From Gordonia polyisoprenivorans NBRC 16320 = JCM 10675 (GTDB lineage Bacteria > Actinomycetota > Actinomycetes > Mycobacteriales > Mycobacteriaceae): a stretch of DNA of 64,000 bases. A model generated the notes under the pieces. It saw only the letters and a program-made list of their open reading frames with translations, was not told where the DNA came from and made no database searches. The stretch lies in assembly GCF_000241325.1 (NCBI RefSeq), contig NZ_BAEI01000070.1:177790-241789 (forward strand). The letters are read 5' to 3'. Below are positions 34,967 through 43,424 of the stretch, piece by piece. The number at the start of each line of letters is the position of its first letter. Position 1 is the first letter of the stretch. The translations under genes were made by a program, and so were the position numbers.

Positions 34967-35731
34967 ATGACGGTGACCTTCGGCGATCACGACTATGCGC
35001 TGGTGATGTTCGACCTCGACGACACGCTCGCGCCGTCGAAGAGTCCGCTCGACGACGCGATGGTCGAGGTGTTGCGGCGGCTGCTGCAGCGGTCACTGGT
35101 GTGCATCATCTCCGGGGGGCGCTACGAGCAGTTCCGCGCCCAGGTCCTCGACCGGATCGGTGGCGTCGAGGAAGTCGCCAACCTGCACCTGATGCCCACC
35201 TGCGGCACCCAGTACGTCCGGTACTCCGCCGGACAGTGGGAGACCGTGTACGCCGAGGACCTCACCGACGACGAGAAACAGCGCACCCTCGACGCCCTGG
35301 AGACCGGCGCGAAGGAACTCGGGCTCTGGGAGACCGAGACCTGGGGCCCGATCCTGGAGGACCGCGGCAGCCAGATCACCTACTCGGCGCTGGGACAGTC
35401 GGCGCCGGTGGACGCCAAGAAAGCCTGGGACCCCGACGGCGCGAAGAAGGAATCGCTGCGGGCCTATGCCGCCGAACGACTTCCGGATCTGGAGGTCCGC
35501 AGCGGCGGGTCGACATCGGTGGACGTGACCCGCAAGGGCATCGACAAGGCCTACGGCGCACGCAAACTCATGGAGATCCTCGACCTGGGCCTCGACGACA
35601 TCCTGTTCTTCGGGGATCGGCTCGACGAGGGTGGCAACGACCGCCCCGTCCAGGACATCGGCATCACCTCCGTCGCGGTCGAGGGCTGGGAGGACACCCA
35701 CGCCAAACTGGTTGCGCTGCTCGACAACTGA
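34967..35731 (+). CDS. HAD-IIB phosphatase, eukaryotic-PMM-like
   Basis: 254 residues. Nucleophile motif MFDLDDTLAPSKSPLD, motif II IISGGRYEQF, and motif IV FGDRLDEGGNDRPVQD, which resembles the GGND motif of PMM2-type phosphomannomutases. GAGGTGAG precedes ATG 34967. It lies 86 bases past the accessory locus in the same direction. It could be a housekeeping sugar-phosphate enzyme or a phosphatase for the locus product; the sequence does not decide. Confidence 0.8.
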   Translation: MTVTFGDHDYALVMFDLDDTLAPSKSPLDDAMVEVLRRLLQRSLVCIISGGRYEQFRAQVLDRIGGVEEVANLHLMPTCGTQYVRYSAGQWETVYAEDLTDDEKQRTLDALETGAKELGLWETETWGPILEDRGSQITYSALGQSAPVDAKKAWDPDGAKKESLRAYAAERLPDLEVRSGGSTSVDVTRKGIDKAYGARKLMEILDLGLDDILFFGDRLDEGGNDRPVQDIGITSVAVEGWEDTHAKLVALLDN

Positions 35732-35767
35732 GCCACCGACCCCGATCGGGTCACGAATCGAGGGGAC

Positions 35768-37465
35768 TCAGTCCAGGGGCGCCGCGGCCGGTTGCACGCG
35801 TGGCGATCCGGCCATCACCCGGTAGGAGCGGCCGTGGTACCGACCGGTCCGCGGATCGGCCTTGTCGGTGACGAACCACCAGTCCATCTGTGCCGCAGCC
35901 GGTGTGACGGTCAGTACGGCGTATCCGTGAGCATCGAAGTCGTTCCAGCGGACGTGCCGGTTGGCCGCCATCAGTGCCGGCGAGACCGCCGCACCCGCGG
36001 TGTGCTCGGGCACGCCGAGGATGTCGTCGATGTTGCTGGAGGTGACCGAGGTGACGACGAGTTCGGTTGCCACCGAACCGCTTCCCGGATAGTCGGCGGC
36101 ATCGACCGGGATGTCGCACGCCCACGACGAGTGGATGTCGCCGGTGATGAACACCACGTTGGCGACCTTGTTCGACCGGATCGCGTCGAGCAGGCGCCGG
36201 CGATCGGCGGTGTAGCCGTCCCACTGATCGGGGTTGTAGGGCAACCCCTCGGCGGGCAGCCCGAGGAACTCGGTGAGGGCGGCGGTGGTGCGTGTGTCGA
36301 GCGGGGGCAGCAACACCGGTGAGATCATCACGGGATTGCCGACGATCTTCCATCGCGTCGACGAGGACGCGAGACCGTCGGTGAGCCAACGCATCTGGGC
36401 GGCCCCGGTGATCGACCGGGGCGGGTCGTTGATGCGATTCGACGACATCGAGGCCTGTAGGTCGCGGTAGGTGCGCAGGTCGAGCATCGACAGTTCGAGC
36501 AGCCGACCGAAGCGTAACCGTCGATAGAGGTGTGTGCCCGAGTCGTCGGCGGCCGAGCGCACCGGCATCCACTCGTGGTAGGCGCGTTCGGCGGCGGCCT
36601 TGCGTGTCGCCCACGCACCCTCGTCGGGCGAGTGGTTCTCGGCGCCACCGGCCCACGCGTCGTTGGCGGATTCGTGATCGTCCCAGGTGCAGATCCACGG
36701 CAGAACACGATGGAGCTCCGCGAGATCCGGATCGGTCTTGTACTGCGCGTGACGGACTCGGTAGTCGGCGAGCGTGACGATCTCGTGTCGAGGTGAATGT
36801 GTGCGCACCGCACCGGCTTTACCGGTGTACTCGCCGGTGCCGTACTCGTAGAGATAGTCGCCGAGCGCGACGATGGCGTGCAGGTCTCGGTGGGAGCGAA
36901 GATGCCGGTACGCGCCGAAGTACCCCGCCTCCCAATTCGCGCACGACACCACCCCGAAGCGCAACCGCGACACGTCGGCGTCGGGTGACGGCGCGGTGCG
37001 GGTGCGGCCCACCGGCGACACCGCCCCGGTGGCCGGCCCGGAGGTCACGCGAAACCGGTAGTGGTACTCGGTGGCCGGCGTGAGGCCGGCCGCATCGACC
37101 TTGACGGTGAAGTCGTGCTCGGTGACGGCGTCCACCGCGCCCGACGCGACGATCGTCCCGAAGTGCTCGTCGTGGGCGATCTCCCACCGCACGGTGCCCC
37201 CCGCGCCACGTCCCGAGCCCGGAACCGCGTCGACGGTCGCGGTGATCCGGGTCCAGAGGATGACCCGGTCGGGCAGCGGATCACCCGAGGCGACACCGTG
37301 GGCGAAGACCGCGGAGGTCACGGGAACCGACGCCGGTGCCGCGAGGGCGTTGGTCGCCCACAGGCCCGCGACCGGGCTCGCCGCGCACAGCGCGGCACCG
37401 GTCTGCAGAAGCCGTCGCCGCCCGAGCGGGCTCACAGCAGTCTGGTTCACAGCGGTCGGGTTCAT
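35768..37465 (-). CDS. phoD: Tat-exported alkaline phosphatase D (PhoD family)
   Basis: About 565 residues. The signal GRRRLLQTGAALCAASPVAGLW is a twin-arginine type. The mature part has a PhoD N-terminal beta domain (FAHGVASGDPLPDRVILWTRI) and the metallophosphatase motifs FGVVSCANWEAG, VALGDYLYEYG, WICTWDDHESANDAW and FITGDIHSSWACD. These Ca/Fe enzymes hydrolyse phosphomono- and diesters outside the cell. ATG 37465 is chosen; GTG 37480 is also in frame, and the extreme N-terminus contains a short NxTAV duplication. Transcribed alone, divergent from thyX. Confidence 0.92.
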   Translation of the reverse strand: MNPTAVNQTAVSPLGRRRLLQTGAALCAASPVAGLWATNALAAPASVPVTSAVFAHGVASGDPLPDRVILWTRITATVDAVPGSGRGAGGTVRWEIAHDEHFGTIVASGAVDAVTEHDFTVKVDAAGLTPATEYHYRFRVTSGPATGAVSPVGRTRTAPSPDADVSRLRFGVVSCANWEAGYFGAYRHLRSHRDLHAIVALGDYLYEYGTGEYTGKAGAVRTHSPRHEIVTLADYRVRHAQYKTDPDLAELHRVLPWICTWDDHESANDAWAGGAENHSPDEGAWATRKAAAERAYHEWMPVRSAADDSGTHLYRRLRFGRLLELSMLDLRTYRDLQASMSSNRINDPPRSITGAAQMRWLTDGLASSSTRWKIVGNPVMISPVLLPPLDTRTTAALTEFLGLPAEGLPYNPDQWDGYTADRRRLLDAIRSNKVANVVFITGDIHSSWACDIPVDAADYPGSGSVATELVVTSVTSSNIDDILGVPEHTAGAAVSPALMAANRHVRWNDFDAHGYAVLTVTPAAAQMDWWFVTDKADPRTGRYHGRSYRVMAGSPRVQPAAAPLD

Positions 37466-37747
37466 GCGCGGCTGGTTCACGGGGCATCATTGTGCGGCAT
37501 TTCCGACATATCGCCATGGCCGACCTCGCGTGGCGCTCACATCGGTGCTGGTCGCCACAGCGGTGACACCGACGCGACGCCGAGAATTCACCTGCTGCTC
37601 ATCGCGATCGCCGTCGTGTGCACAACACGACGGTCCGGCACGGGGTGGGCGGAATCGCCACGGATGCCGGTGGGACAATCGATGACTGCGTTCTCCTCCC
37701 GCCCGGGGGACGCGGCGATGGCGTGAGGCGAGTGACGAGGAGGCGAC

Positions 37748-38500
37748 GTGTCCGAGATGGTTCCGTTGCGGGTGCAGATGGTGGCTGCCACCGAGTTCAC
37801 CGCGCCGTCGGATGTGCCCTGGACCACCGACGCCGACGGCGGCGAGGCCCTGGTCGAGTTCGCCGGTCGAGCCTGCTACCAGAGCTGGGACAAACCGAAT
37901 CCGCGGACCGCCACCAACGCCGGCTACCTGCGCCACATCCTCGAGGTCGGGCACCTCTCGCTGCTCGAGCACGCCACGGTGACCTTCTACATCACCGGCA
38001 TCTCCCGGTCGTGCACCCACGAACTCATCCGCCACCGGCACTTCTCGTACTCCCAACTGTCCCAGCGGTTCGTCCCCGAGCACGACTCGAACGTGGTGGC
38101 ACCCCCGGCCATCAGCGGCGATGCGGAACTGGAGCGCTTGTTCATCGAGGCCACCGACGCCAGCCGCGCCGCCTACACCGAACTCCTCGCCGCACTCGAG
38201 GCCAAGTTCGCCGACGTGCCCAATGCGATCCTGCGTCGGAAACAGGCCCGGCAGGCCGCGCGGTCGGTATTGCCCAACGCCACCGAAACCAAGATCGTCG
38301 TCACCGGCAACTATCGTGCGTGGCGCCACTTCGTCGGGATGCGCGCCACCGAGCACGCCGACGTCGAGATCCGCCAGCTCGCCGTCGAATGCCTGCGCCA
38401 GTTGATGCAGGTCGCGCCGACGGTCTTCGGTGACTTCGAGATCGGCACGCTCGCCGACGGCACCGAGGTCGCGACCTCACCGTTCGTGCTCGAGGGCTGA
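37748..38500 (+). CDS. thyX: Flavin-dependent thymidylate synthase ThyX
   Basis: FAD-dependent dTMP synthesis that yields THF directly. Signature RHRHFSYSQLSQRF (RHRHxSx4SxR) and RKQARQAARSVLPNATET are intact. 250 residues, as in M. tuberculosis. GTG 37748 follows a strong GAGGAGG site. Precedes dapA, the conserved thyX-dapA-rnj order. Coexists with thyA. Confidence 0.97.
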   Translation: MSEMVPLRVQMVAATEFTAPSDVPWTTDADGGEALVEFAGRACYQSWDKPNPRTATNAGYLRHILEVGHLSLLEHATVTFYITGISRSCTHELIRHRHFSYSQLSQRFVPEHDSNVVAPPAISGDAELERLFIEATDASRAAYTELLAALEAKFADVPNAILRRKQARQAARSVLPNATETKIVVTGNYRAWRHFVGMRATEHADVEIRQLAVECLRQLMQVAPTVFGDFEIGTLADGTEVATSPFVLEG

Positions 38501-38609
38501 GGTCCTCCCGTACAGCACCGGCGGCCCACAAAGTGCTGGTGGCGTGCCTTTCTGCGACACGTAGTGCCCATTGGCCGCGGGCCACGGCGCCCCGGTAATC
38601 TTGACCACC

Positions 38610-39518
38610 ATGAGCGCAACCGAGTCGCAGCCACAGGCGCACCCGTTCGGGACCAACGTCGTGGCGATGGTCACCCCTTTCCGTCCCGACGGTTCGCTCG
38701 ATCTGGACAAGGCCGCCGAGCTGGCCGACCACCTGGTCGGCAAGGGTTGTGACGGACTCGTGGTCAGTGGCACCACCGGTGAGTCGCCGACCACCACACC
38801 CGACGAGAAGATCGAGCTGCTGCGCACCGTTCTGGACGCGGTGGGCGACCGCGCCCGCATCACCCAGGGCGCGGGTAGCTACGACACCGCAGAGAGCATC
38901 CGCTTCGCGCAGGCCTCGGAGAAAGCCGGCGCGCATGGTCTGCTCGTCGTCACGCCGTACTACTCGAAGCCGCCCCAAGCGGGTCTGCTCGCGCATTTCC
39001 GCGCCGTCGCGGACGCGACCAGCCTGCCCGTCCTGATCTACGACATCCCGCCCCGCTCGGTGGTGCCGGTCGCCAACGAAACGATGCTCGCACTCGCCGA
39101 ACACCCCCGGATCAAGGGCGTCAAGGATGCCAAGGGTGATCTGCATTCGGCCGCGGGACTGATCGCCTCCACCGACCTCGAGTACCTCTCGGGTGAGGAC
39201 GCGCTCAACCTGCCGTGGCTGTCGATCGGCGCGACCGGCTTCGTCAGCGTGATCGGCCATCTCGTCGCAGATCGCTTGCGCGACATGCAGATCGCCGTGG
39301 AGAAGGGTGATCTGCAGACCGCCAGATCGATCAACATCACCATGCTCCCGCTCGTCAACGCGATGGGACGGCTGGGAGGGGTGACCATGGTCAAGGCGTC
39401 GTTGCGCATCCTCGGACTCGACGTCGGGGACCCACGCCTCCCGCAGGTACCCGCCGACGGTCCGCAGATCGAATCGCTCATCGCCGATCTGCGCACGGCC
39501 GGATTGCTGGACCGATGA
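38610..39518 (+). CDS. dapA: 4-hydroxy-tetrahydrodipicolinate synthase
   Basis: Condenses pyruvate with aspartate semialdehyde at the head of the DAP/lysine branch. TIM barrel with VVSGTTGESPTTTPDEK, LVVTPYYSKPPQ, YDIPPRSV, and the Schiff-base lysine in IKGVKDAKGD. 302 residues. TAATCT at 38596-38601 is eight bases before ATG 38610, fitting a leaderless mRNA and ruling out the upstream ATG 38571. Its stop overlaps the rnj start (ATGA). Confidence 0.97.
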   Translation: MSATESQPQAHPFGTNVVAMVTPFRPDGSLDLDKAAELADHLVGKGCDGLVVSGTTGESPTTTPDEKIELLRTVLDAVGDRARITQGAGSYDTAESIRFAQASEKAGAHGLLVVTPYYSKPPQAGLLAHFRAVADATSLPVLIYDIPPRSVVPVANETMLALAEHPRIKGVKDAKGDLHSAAGLIASTDLEYLSGEDALNLPWLSIGATGFVSVIGHLVADRLRDMQIAVEKGDLQTARSINITMLPLVNAMGRLGGVTMVKASLRILGLDVGDPRLPQVPADGPQIESLIADLRTAGLLDR

Positions 39519-41530
39519 CCGGCCCCCAGCGCCGCCGTAGCGCCCGACGTCAGGCCGGACCGCCCGAGCCCGCACCCGCCACCGATAGCGCCGGCTCACC
39601 GGCCCCCGCCTCGTCTGCCCCCGCCTCGCCCGCCGTGGATCCCCCGACGGCCTCAGCGTCTGGCGGAGGGTCCGAAAGTGCGGCTGCGCAGCAGGATTCG
39701 GCCCGCCACGCCGCATCGGCTCCGGCGGAGAACCGGGGTGGAGGTGAACCCCGTCGGTCCGGTCGGCACGAGCGCCGCGACAACGCGCGAGGTGCACGAG
39801 GCGGTGGTGGTGGCCGGGATCGCGGCACCCCCACGCCGCCGGCACCCGTCGATCGACTCGGTACGCCGCGCCGTCTGCCGAAGGGCGCGCTGCGCGTGGT
39901 CGCCCTCGGTGGCATCGGTGAGATCGGCCGCAACATGACGGTGTTCGAGTACAACGGCAAACTGCTGATCGTCGACTGCGGGGTGTTGTTCCCCGAGGAC
40001 GCGCAGCCCGGCGTCGACCTCATCCTCCCGGACTTCCGCTACATCGAGGACCGGATGGACGACGTCGAGGCGGTCGTCCTGACCCACGGGCACGAGGATC
40101 ACATCGGTGCGGTCCCGTTCCTGCTGCGTCTGCGTGGCGACATCCCCGTCGTCGGATCCAAGTTCACGCTGGCACTCGTCGCGGCCAAGTGCCGCGAACA
40201 TCGGTTGCGTCCCAAGCTCATCGAGGTCCGCGAGGGCGAGCGGACCACGCACGGCCCCTTCGAGTGCGAGTACTTCGCGGTGAACCACTCCATCCCGGAT
40301 GCGATCGCCGTCGCGATCCGGACCCCGGCCGGACTGGCCCTGCACACCGGCGACATCAAGCTCGACCAGCTGCCGCTCGACGGCCGACTCACCGACCTCG
40401 CCGGATTCAGCAGACTCGGCGATGAAGGCGTCGATCTGTTCCTCGTCGACTCCACCAACGCCGAGGTGCCGGGATTCGTCACCCCCGAACGGCAGATCGG
40501 GGGAGTGCTCGACCAGGTGATCGGCAAGGCGCGTGGCCGGGTCATCGTCGCCTCCTTCGCCAGCCACGTGCACCGCATCCAGCAGATCATCGACGTCGCG
40601 CACACCCACAACCGCCGGGTCACCTTCGTCGGCCGCTCGATGGTGCGCAACATGCAGATCGCCCAGGACCTCGGTTATCTGCACGTGCCCGACGGTGTCG
40701 AGGTCGACATGGACACCGCGGCAACCCTGCCCGACCACCGGGTGGTGCTGATCTCCACCGGATCGCAGGGTGAGCCGCTCTCGGCGCTGTCGCGGATGGC
40801 CCGCGGAGAGCACCGGCAGATCAACATCCGCTCCGCCGACCTGGTTGTCCTCGCGTCGTCGCTCATCCCCGGCAACGAGAACTCGGTCTTCGCGGTCGTC
40901 AACGGCCTCGCGAAGCTCGGCGCCACGGTCATCACCCAGCAGAGCGCCAAAGTGCACGTCTCCGGCCATGCGTCGGCCGGCGAACTGCTCTATCTCTACA
41001 ACGCGGTCCGGCCGAGCAACGCGATGCCGGTGCACGGCGAGTGGCGTCACCTCCGCGCGAACGCCGCGCTCGCCGAGGCCACCGGGGTGAACCCGGATCG
41101 GATCATGCTCGCCGAGGACGGCGTCGTCGTCGACCTCGTGGACGGGCAGGCGCAGATCGTCGGCCGCGTCCCGGTCGGCCACGTCTACGTCGACGGTCTG
41201 TCCGTCGGTGACGTCGGTGAATCGACGCTGTCGGAACGACTCGTCCTCGGCGAGGGCGGGTTCATCGCGATCACCGTCGCCGTCGACTCCACCACCGGGC
41301 GTGCGGTGAGCACCCCCGAGGTCTCCGGTCGCGGTTTCTCCGACGATCCGGACGCCCTCAAATCCGCTGCCGACCTCGTCGATCAGGTGCTCGACACGCT
41401 GGCCGCCGAGGGCGTCTCCGACACCCACCGCATCGCGCAGGGCATCCGCCGGACGGTGGGCCGGTGGGTGGCCGACACCTATCGGCGCCGACCGATGATC
41501 GTGCCGACGGTGCTCGCCGTGGGCGACTGA
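39515..41530 (+). CDS. rnj: Ribonuclease J
   Basis: Dual endo-/5'-3' exoribonuclease of the metallo-beta-lactamase/beta-CASP group. Metal motif THGHEDHIG with His191, His193, Asp195 and His196, then HTGDIKLDQ, SHVHRIQQI and VHVSGHASAGELL. 671 residues, about 110 more than typical because of an N-terminal Ser/Ala/Pro/Arg-Gly disordered extension (basic RGGGGGRDRG stretch), likely RNA- or partner-binding. Translationally coupled to dapA. Confidence 0.95.
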   Translation: MTGPQRRRSARRQAGPPEPAPATDSAGSPAPASSAPASPAVDPPTASASGGGSESAAAQQDSARHAASAPAENRGGGEPRRSGRHERRDNARGARGGGGGRDRGTPTPPAPVDRLGTPRRLPKGALRVVALGGIGEIGRNMTVFEYNGKLLIVDCGVLFPEDAQPGVDLILPDFRYIEDRMDDVEAVVLTHGHEDHIGAVPFLLRLRGDIPVVGSKFTLALVAAKCREHRLRPKLIEVREGERTTHGPFECEYFAVNHSIPDAIAVAIRTPAGLALHTGDIKLDQLPLDGRLTDLAGFSRLGDEGVDLFLVDSTNAEVPGFVTPERQIGGVLDQVIGKARGRVIVASFASHVHRIQQIIDVAHTHNRRVTFVGRSMVRNMQIAQDLGYLHVPDGVEVDMDTAATLPDHRVVLISTGSQGEPLSALSRMARGEHRQINIRSADLVVLASSLIPGNENSVFAVVNGLAKLGATVITQQSAKVHVSGHASAGELLYLYNAVRPSNAMPVHGEWRHLRANAALAEATGVNPDRIMLAEDGVVVDLVDGQAQIVGRVPVGHVYVDGLSVGDVGESTLSERLVLGEGGFIAITVAVDSTTGRAVSTPEVSGRGFSDDPDALKSAADLVDQVLDTLAAEGVSDTHRIAQGIRRTVGRWVADTYRRRPMIVPTVLAVGD

Positions 41531-41684
41531 CCGCGACTGACCCGAACGCGGCGTCCTGACGAGACTCCTTGTGCGTCAACGCCTCCGGAAAGTCCAACAT
41601 GTCCGGTGTGTCACCATCCGGGCGTCGCCGCCGGTTCATCCGGCGCTCTCCTCACCGTTCACGCGCCGGTGGTAGCCTCCCCGC

Positions 41685-41735
41685 GTGATCGCCGCCGGAC
41701 GGGCGGCGGCCGGACGGGCAGGAGTGGCGTGGTGA
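41685..41735 (+). CDS. Possible leaderless leader peptide before the tyrosine phosphatase gene
   Basis: TAGCCT at 41673-41678 lies six bases before GTG 41685. The 17-codon frame (16 residues, Ala/Gly/Arg-rich, ending GVAW) stops in TGA that overlaps the phosphatase GTG by the GTGA arrangement. This geometry is what a leaderless upstream ORF feeding ribosomes to the main gene would look like. Supported by position only. Confidence 0.3.
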   Translation: MIAAGRAAAGRAGVAW

Positions 41736-42556
41736 CGGTGATCGGCGAGCGGTATCGGTGGCACGTGCGTGCCGTGGCGGTGGCTTGTACGGCGTTCGGG
41801 ATCTTCGCCCCGGCGGCGACCATCGCGGCCCCCGTCGGCGCCGCCCCGCCCGCGGTGTCGACAACAGCGACCCCGCAACCGCAGGCAGTCGACCTCGGCG
41901 GGGTCACCAACGCCCGAACGTTGCACGACTACCGCACCGCCGACGGCGCGGGCATCACCGACAAGGTCATCCGCAGCGCGAACCTCTCCACGATCGACGA
42001 CCGCGGGATCACCGAGCTCCGGCGGCGCGGAGTCCGCACGATCATCGATCTGCGCACCGCGTTCGAGACCCGGCTGCAGCCCGACAAGCCCGTGCCCGGC
42101 ACCGTGGTCGAGTCGTTCGACGTCCTGCGGACAGCACCGACCACCGACCTCATCGACATCGGTTCCGCGTATCGCCAGTTCGTGGTGAACCCCGTGGCGC
42201 GGCAGGCGTTTCGCGATTCACTGCTGTCCATCCAGCGCACGGTCGCCGACGGTGGCGCCGTCCTGTTCCACTGCACCGCCGGCAAGGACCGGACCGGTTG
42301 GCTCGCCGCAGTGCTGTTGACCATCCTCGGGGTGGACCGCTCGGTCGTCGACGCCGACTACCTCGCCAGCAACCGGTTCCGGCACGCGTCCGCCACGGAC
42401 CCGCTCAACGGCGTGAACCTCGGACTGCTCGACACCGCCTTCGGTGCGGTGCGCACGACCTACGGAAGCTTCGACAACTACGTGCATCACGGGCTGGGCC
42501 TGAGCGACGCCGATGTCGACGCGCTGCGCCACACACTGCTGATCCCGGCACGCTGA
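41732..42556 (+). CDS. Secreted tyrosine/phosphoinositide-type protein phosphatase
   Basis: 274 residues. N-terminal signal peptide (VAVACTAFGIFAPAATIAAPVGAA), then a DSP-like phosphatase with the DLGGVTNARTL start, IIDLRTAFE and the P-loop HCTAGKDRTG (His180, Cys181, Arg187). The Lys-Asp after Gly in the loop is the arrangement of M. tuberculosis MptpB, a secreted phosphatase with phosphoinositide activity. Start between GTG 41729 and GTG 41732; AGGAG at 41720 favours the second. Likely acts outside the cytoplasm. Confidence 0.9.
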   Translation: MTVIGERYRWHVRAVAVACTAFGIFAPAATIAAPVGAAPPAVSTTATPQPQAVDLGGVTNARTLHDYRTADGAGITDKVIRSANLSTIDDRGITELRRRGVRTIIDLRTAFETRLQPDKPVPGTVVESFDVLRTAPTTDLIDIGSAYRQFVVNPVARQAFRDSLLSIQRTVADGGAVLFHCTAGKDRTGWLAAVLLTILGVDRSVVDADYLASNRFRHASATDPLNGVNLGLLDTAFGAVRTTYGSFDNYVHHGLGLSDADVDALRHTLLIPAR

Positions 42557-42625
42557 CACCGGCTCTGCCGCGATATCGGGGCGCGGTGACCGACGGTCAT
42601 CGGCCGCAGACAGTAGCGTTGGGGA

Positions 42626-43261
42626 GTGAGCTTCGCACAGGATGAACGCCGTGCCCTTGTCGACTCGATGCGTGAGGTGGGGCCGGACGCGCCGACACTC
42701 TGCGCCGGATGGACCACGCGCGATCTCGCCGCGCATCTCGTGGTCCGGGAACGCAGGCTCGACGCCGCACCGGGAATTCTGATCAAACCCCTCGCCGGAT
42801 ACACCGAGAAGGTGCAGGCGTCGGTGGCCGCCGACACCGACTGGGACAAACTGCTTGCCGACCTCGCCTCCGGTCCACCGATCTTCTCACCCATGCGCCC
42901 ACTGGACCGGTGGGCGAATCTGGCCGAGATGTTCATCCACCACGAGGACGTGCTGCGCGGTGCCGCCGACCCCGACAGTGAGTGGGTTCCGCGCGTCCTC
43001 GACCCCGGACTCCAGGACGCTCTGCGCATGCCGTTGCGGTCGATGAGCAAGATGACGCTGCGCTCGATGCCCGCTCGGGTCACGCTGCGCAGCACCGACG
43101 GCGCTGACCTCGCCTCGGGCGGTAGCGGAGAGCCGGTGACGGTCACGGGTACGCCCGGGGAGTTGCTGCTGTTCGCCACGGGGCGGACACCGGTGGCGGT
43201 GACGTTCGACGGCGATCCCGGACGGATCGATGCGGTGAAGGCGGCGGCCCACGGCTTCTGA
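42626..43261 (+). CDS. TIGR03085-type DinB-like metal-binding protein
   Basis: 211 residues of the maleylpyruvate-isomerase/DinB-like four-helix group. Motifs LCAGWTTRDLAAHLVVRERR (with the metal His) and LAEMFIHHEDVLRGA (HHED) match the actinobacterial TIGR03085 pattern. Relatives use mycothiol, but the substrate here is unknown. TAGCGT at 42614-42619 is six bases before GTG 42626 (leaderless geometry). Transcribed alone before ftsK. Confidence 0.85.
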   Translation: MSFAQDERRALVDSMREVGPDAPTLCAGWTTRDLAAHLVVRERRLDAAPGILIKPLAGYTEKVQASVAADTDWDKLLADLASGPPIFSPMRPLDRWANLAEMFIHHEDVLRGAADPDSEWVPRVLDPGLQDALRMPLRSMSKMTLRSMPARVTLRSTDGADLASGGSGEPVTVTGTPGELLLFATGRTPVAVTFDGDPGRIDAVKAAAHGF

Positions 43262-43424
43262 TCGCCGCACTGTGCTGTTCTCCCTCTGAGTGGCTGGAGT
43301 GCGGCGGCTTCCGGTACCGGACGGCGCCGAAACCGCCACGTCGCGGGTCACGAATTCGACACGCGCCGGTGTTGCCGGTGTTGCCCGTGTGACTGAGGTG
43401 ATCATTGCCGACTAGTCTGTCGGC

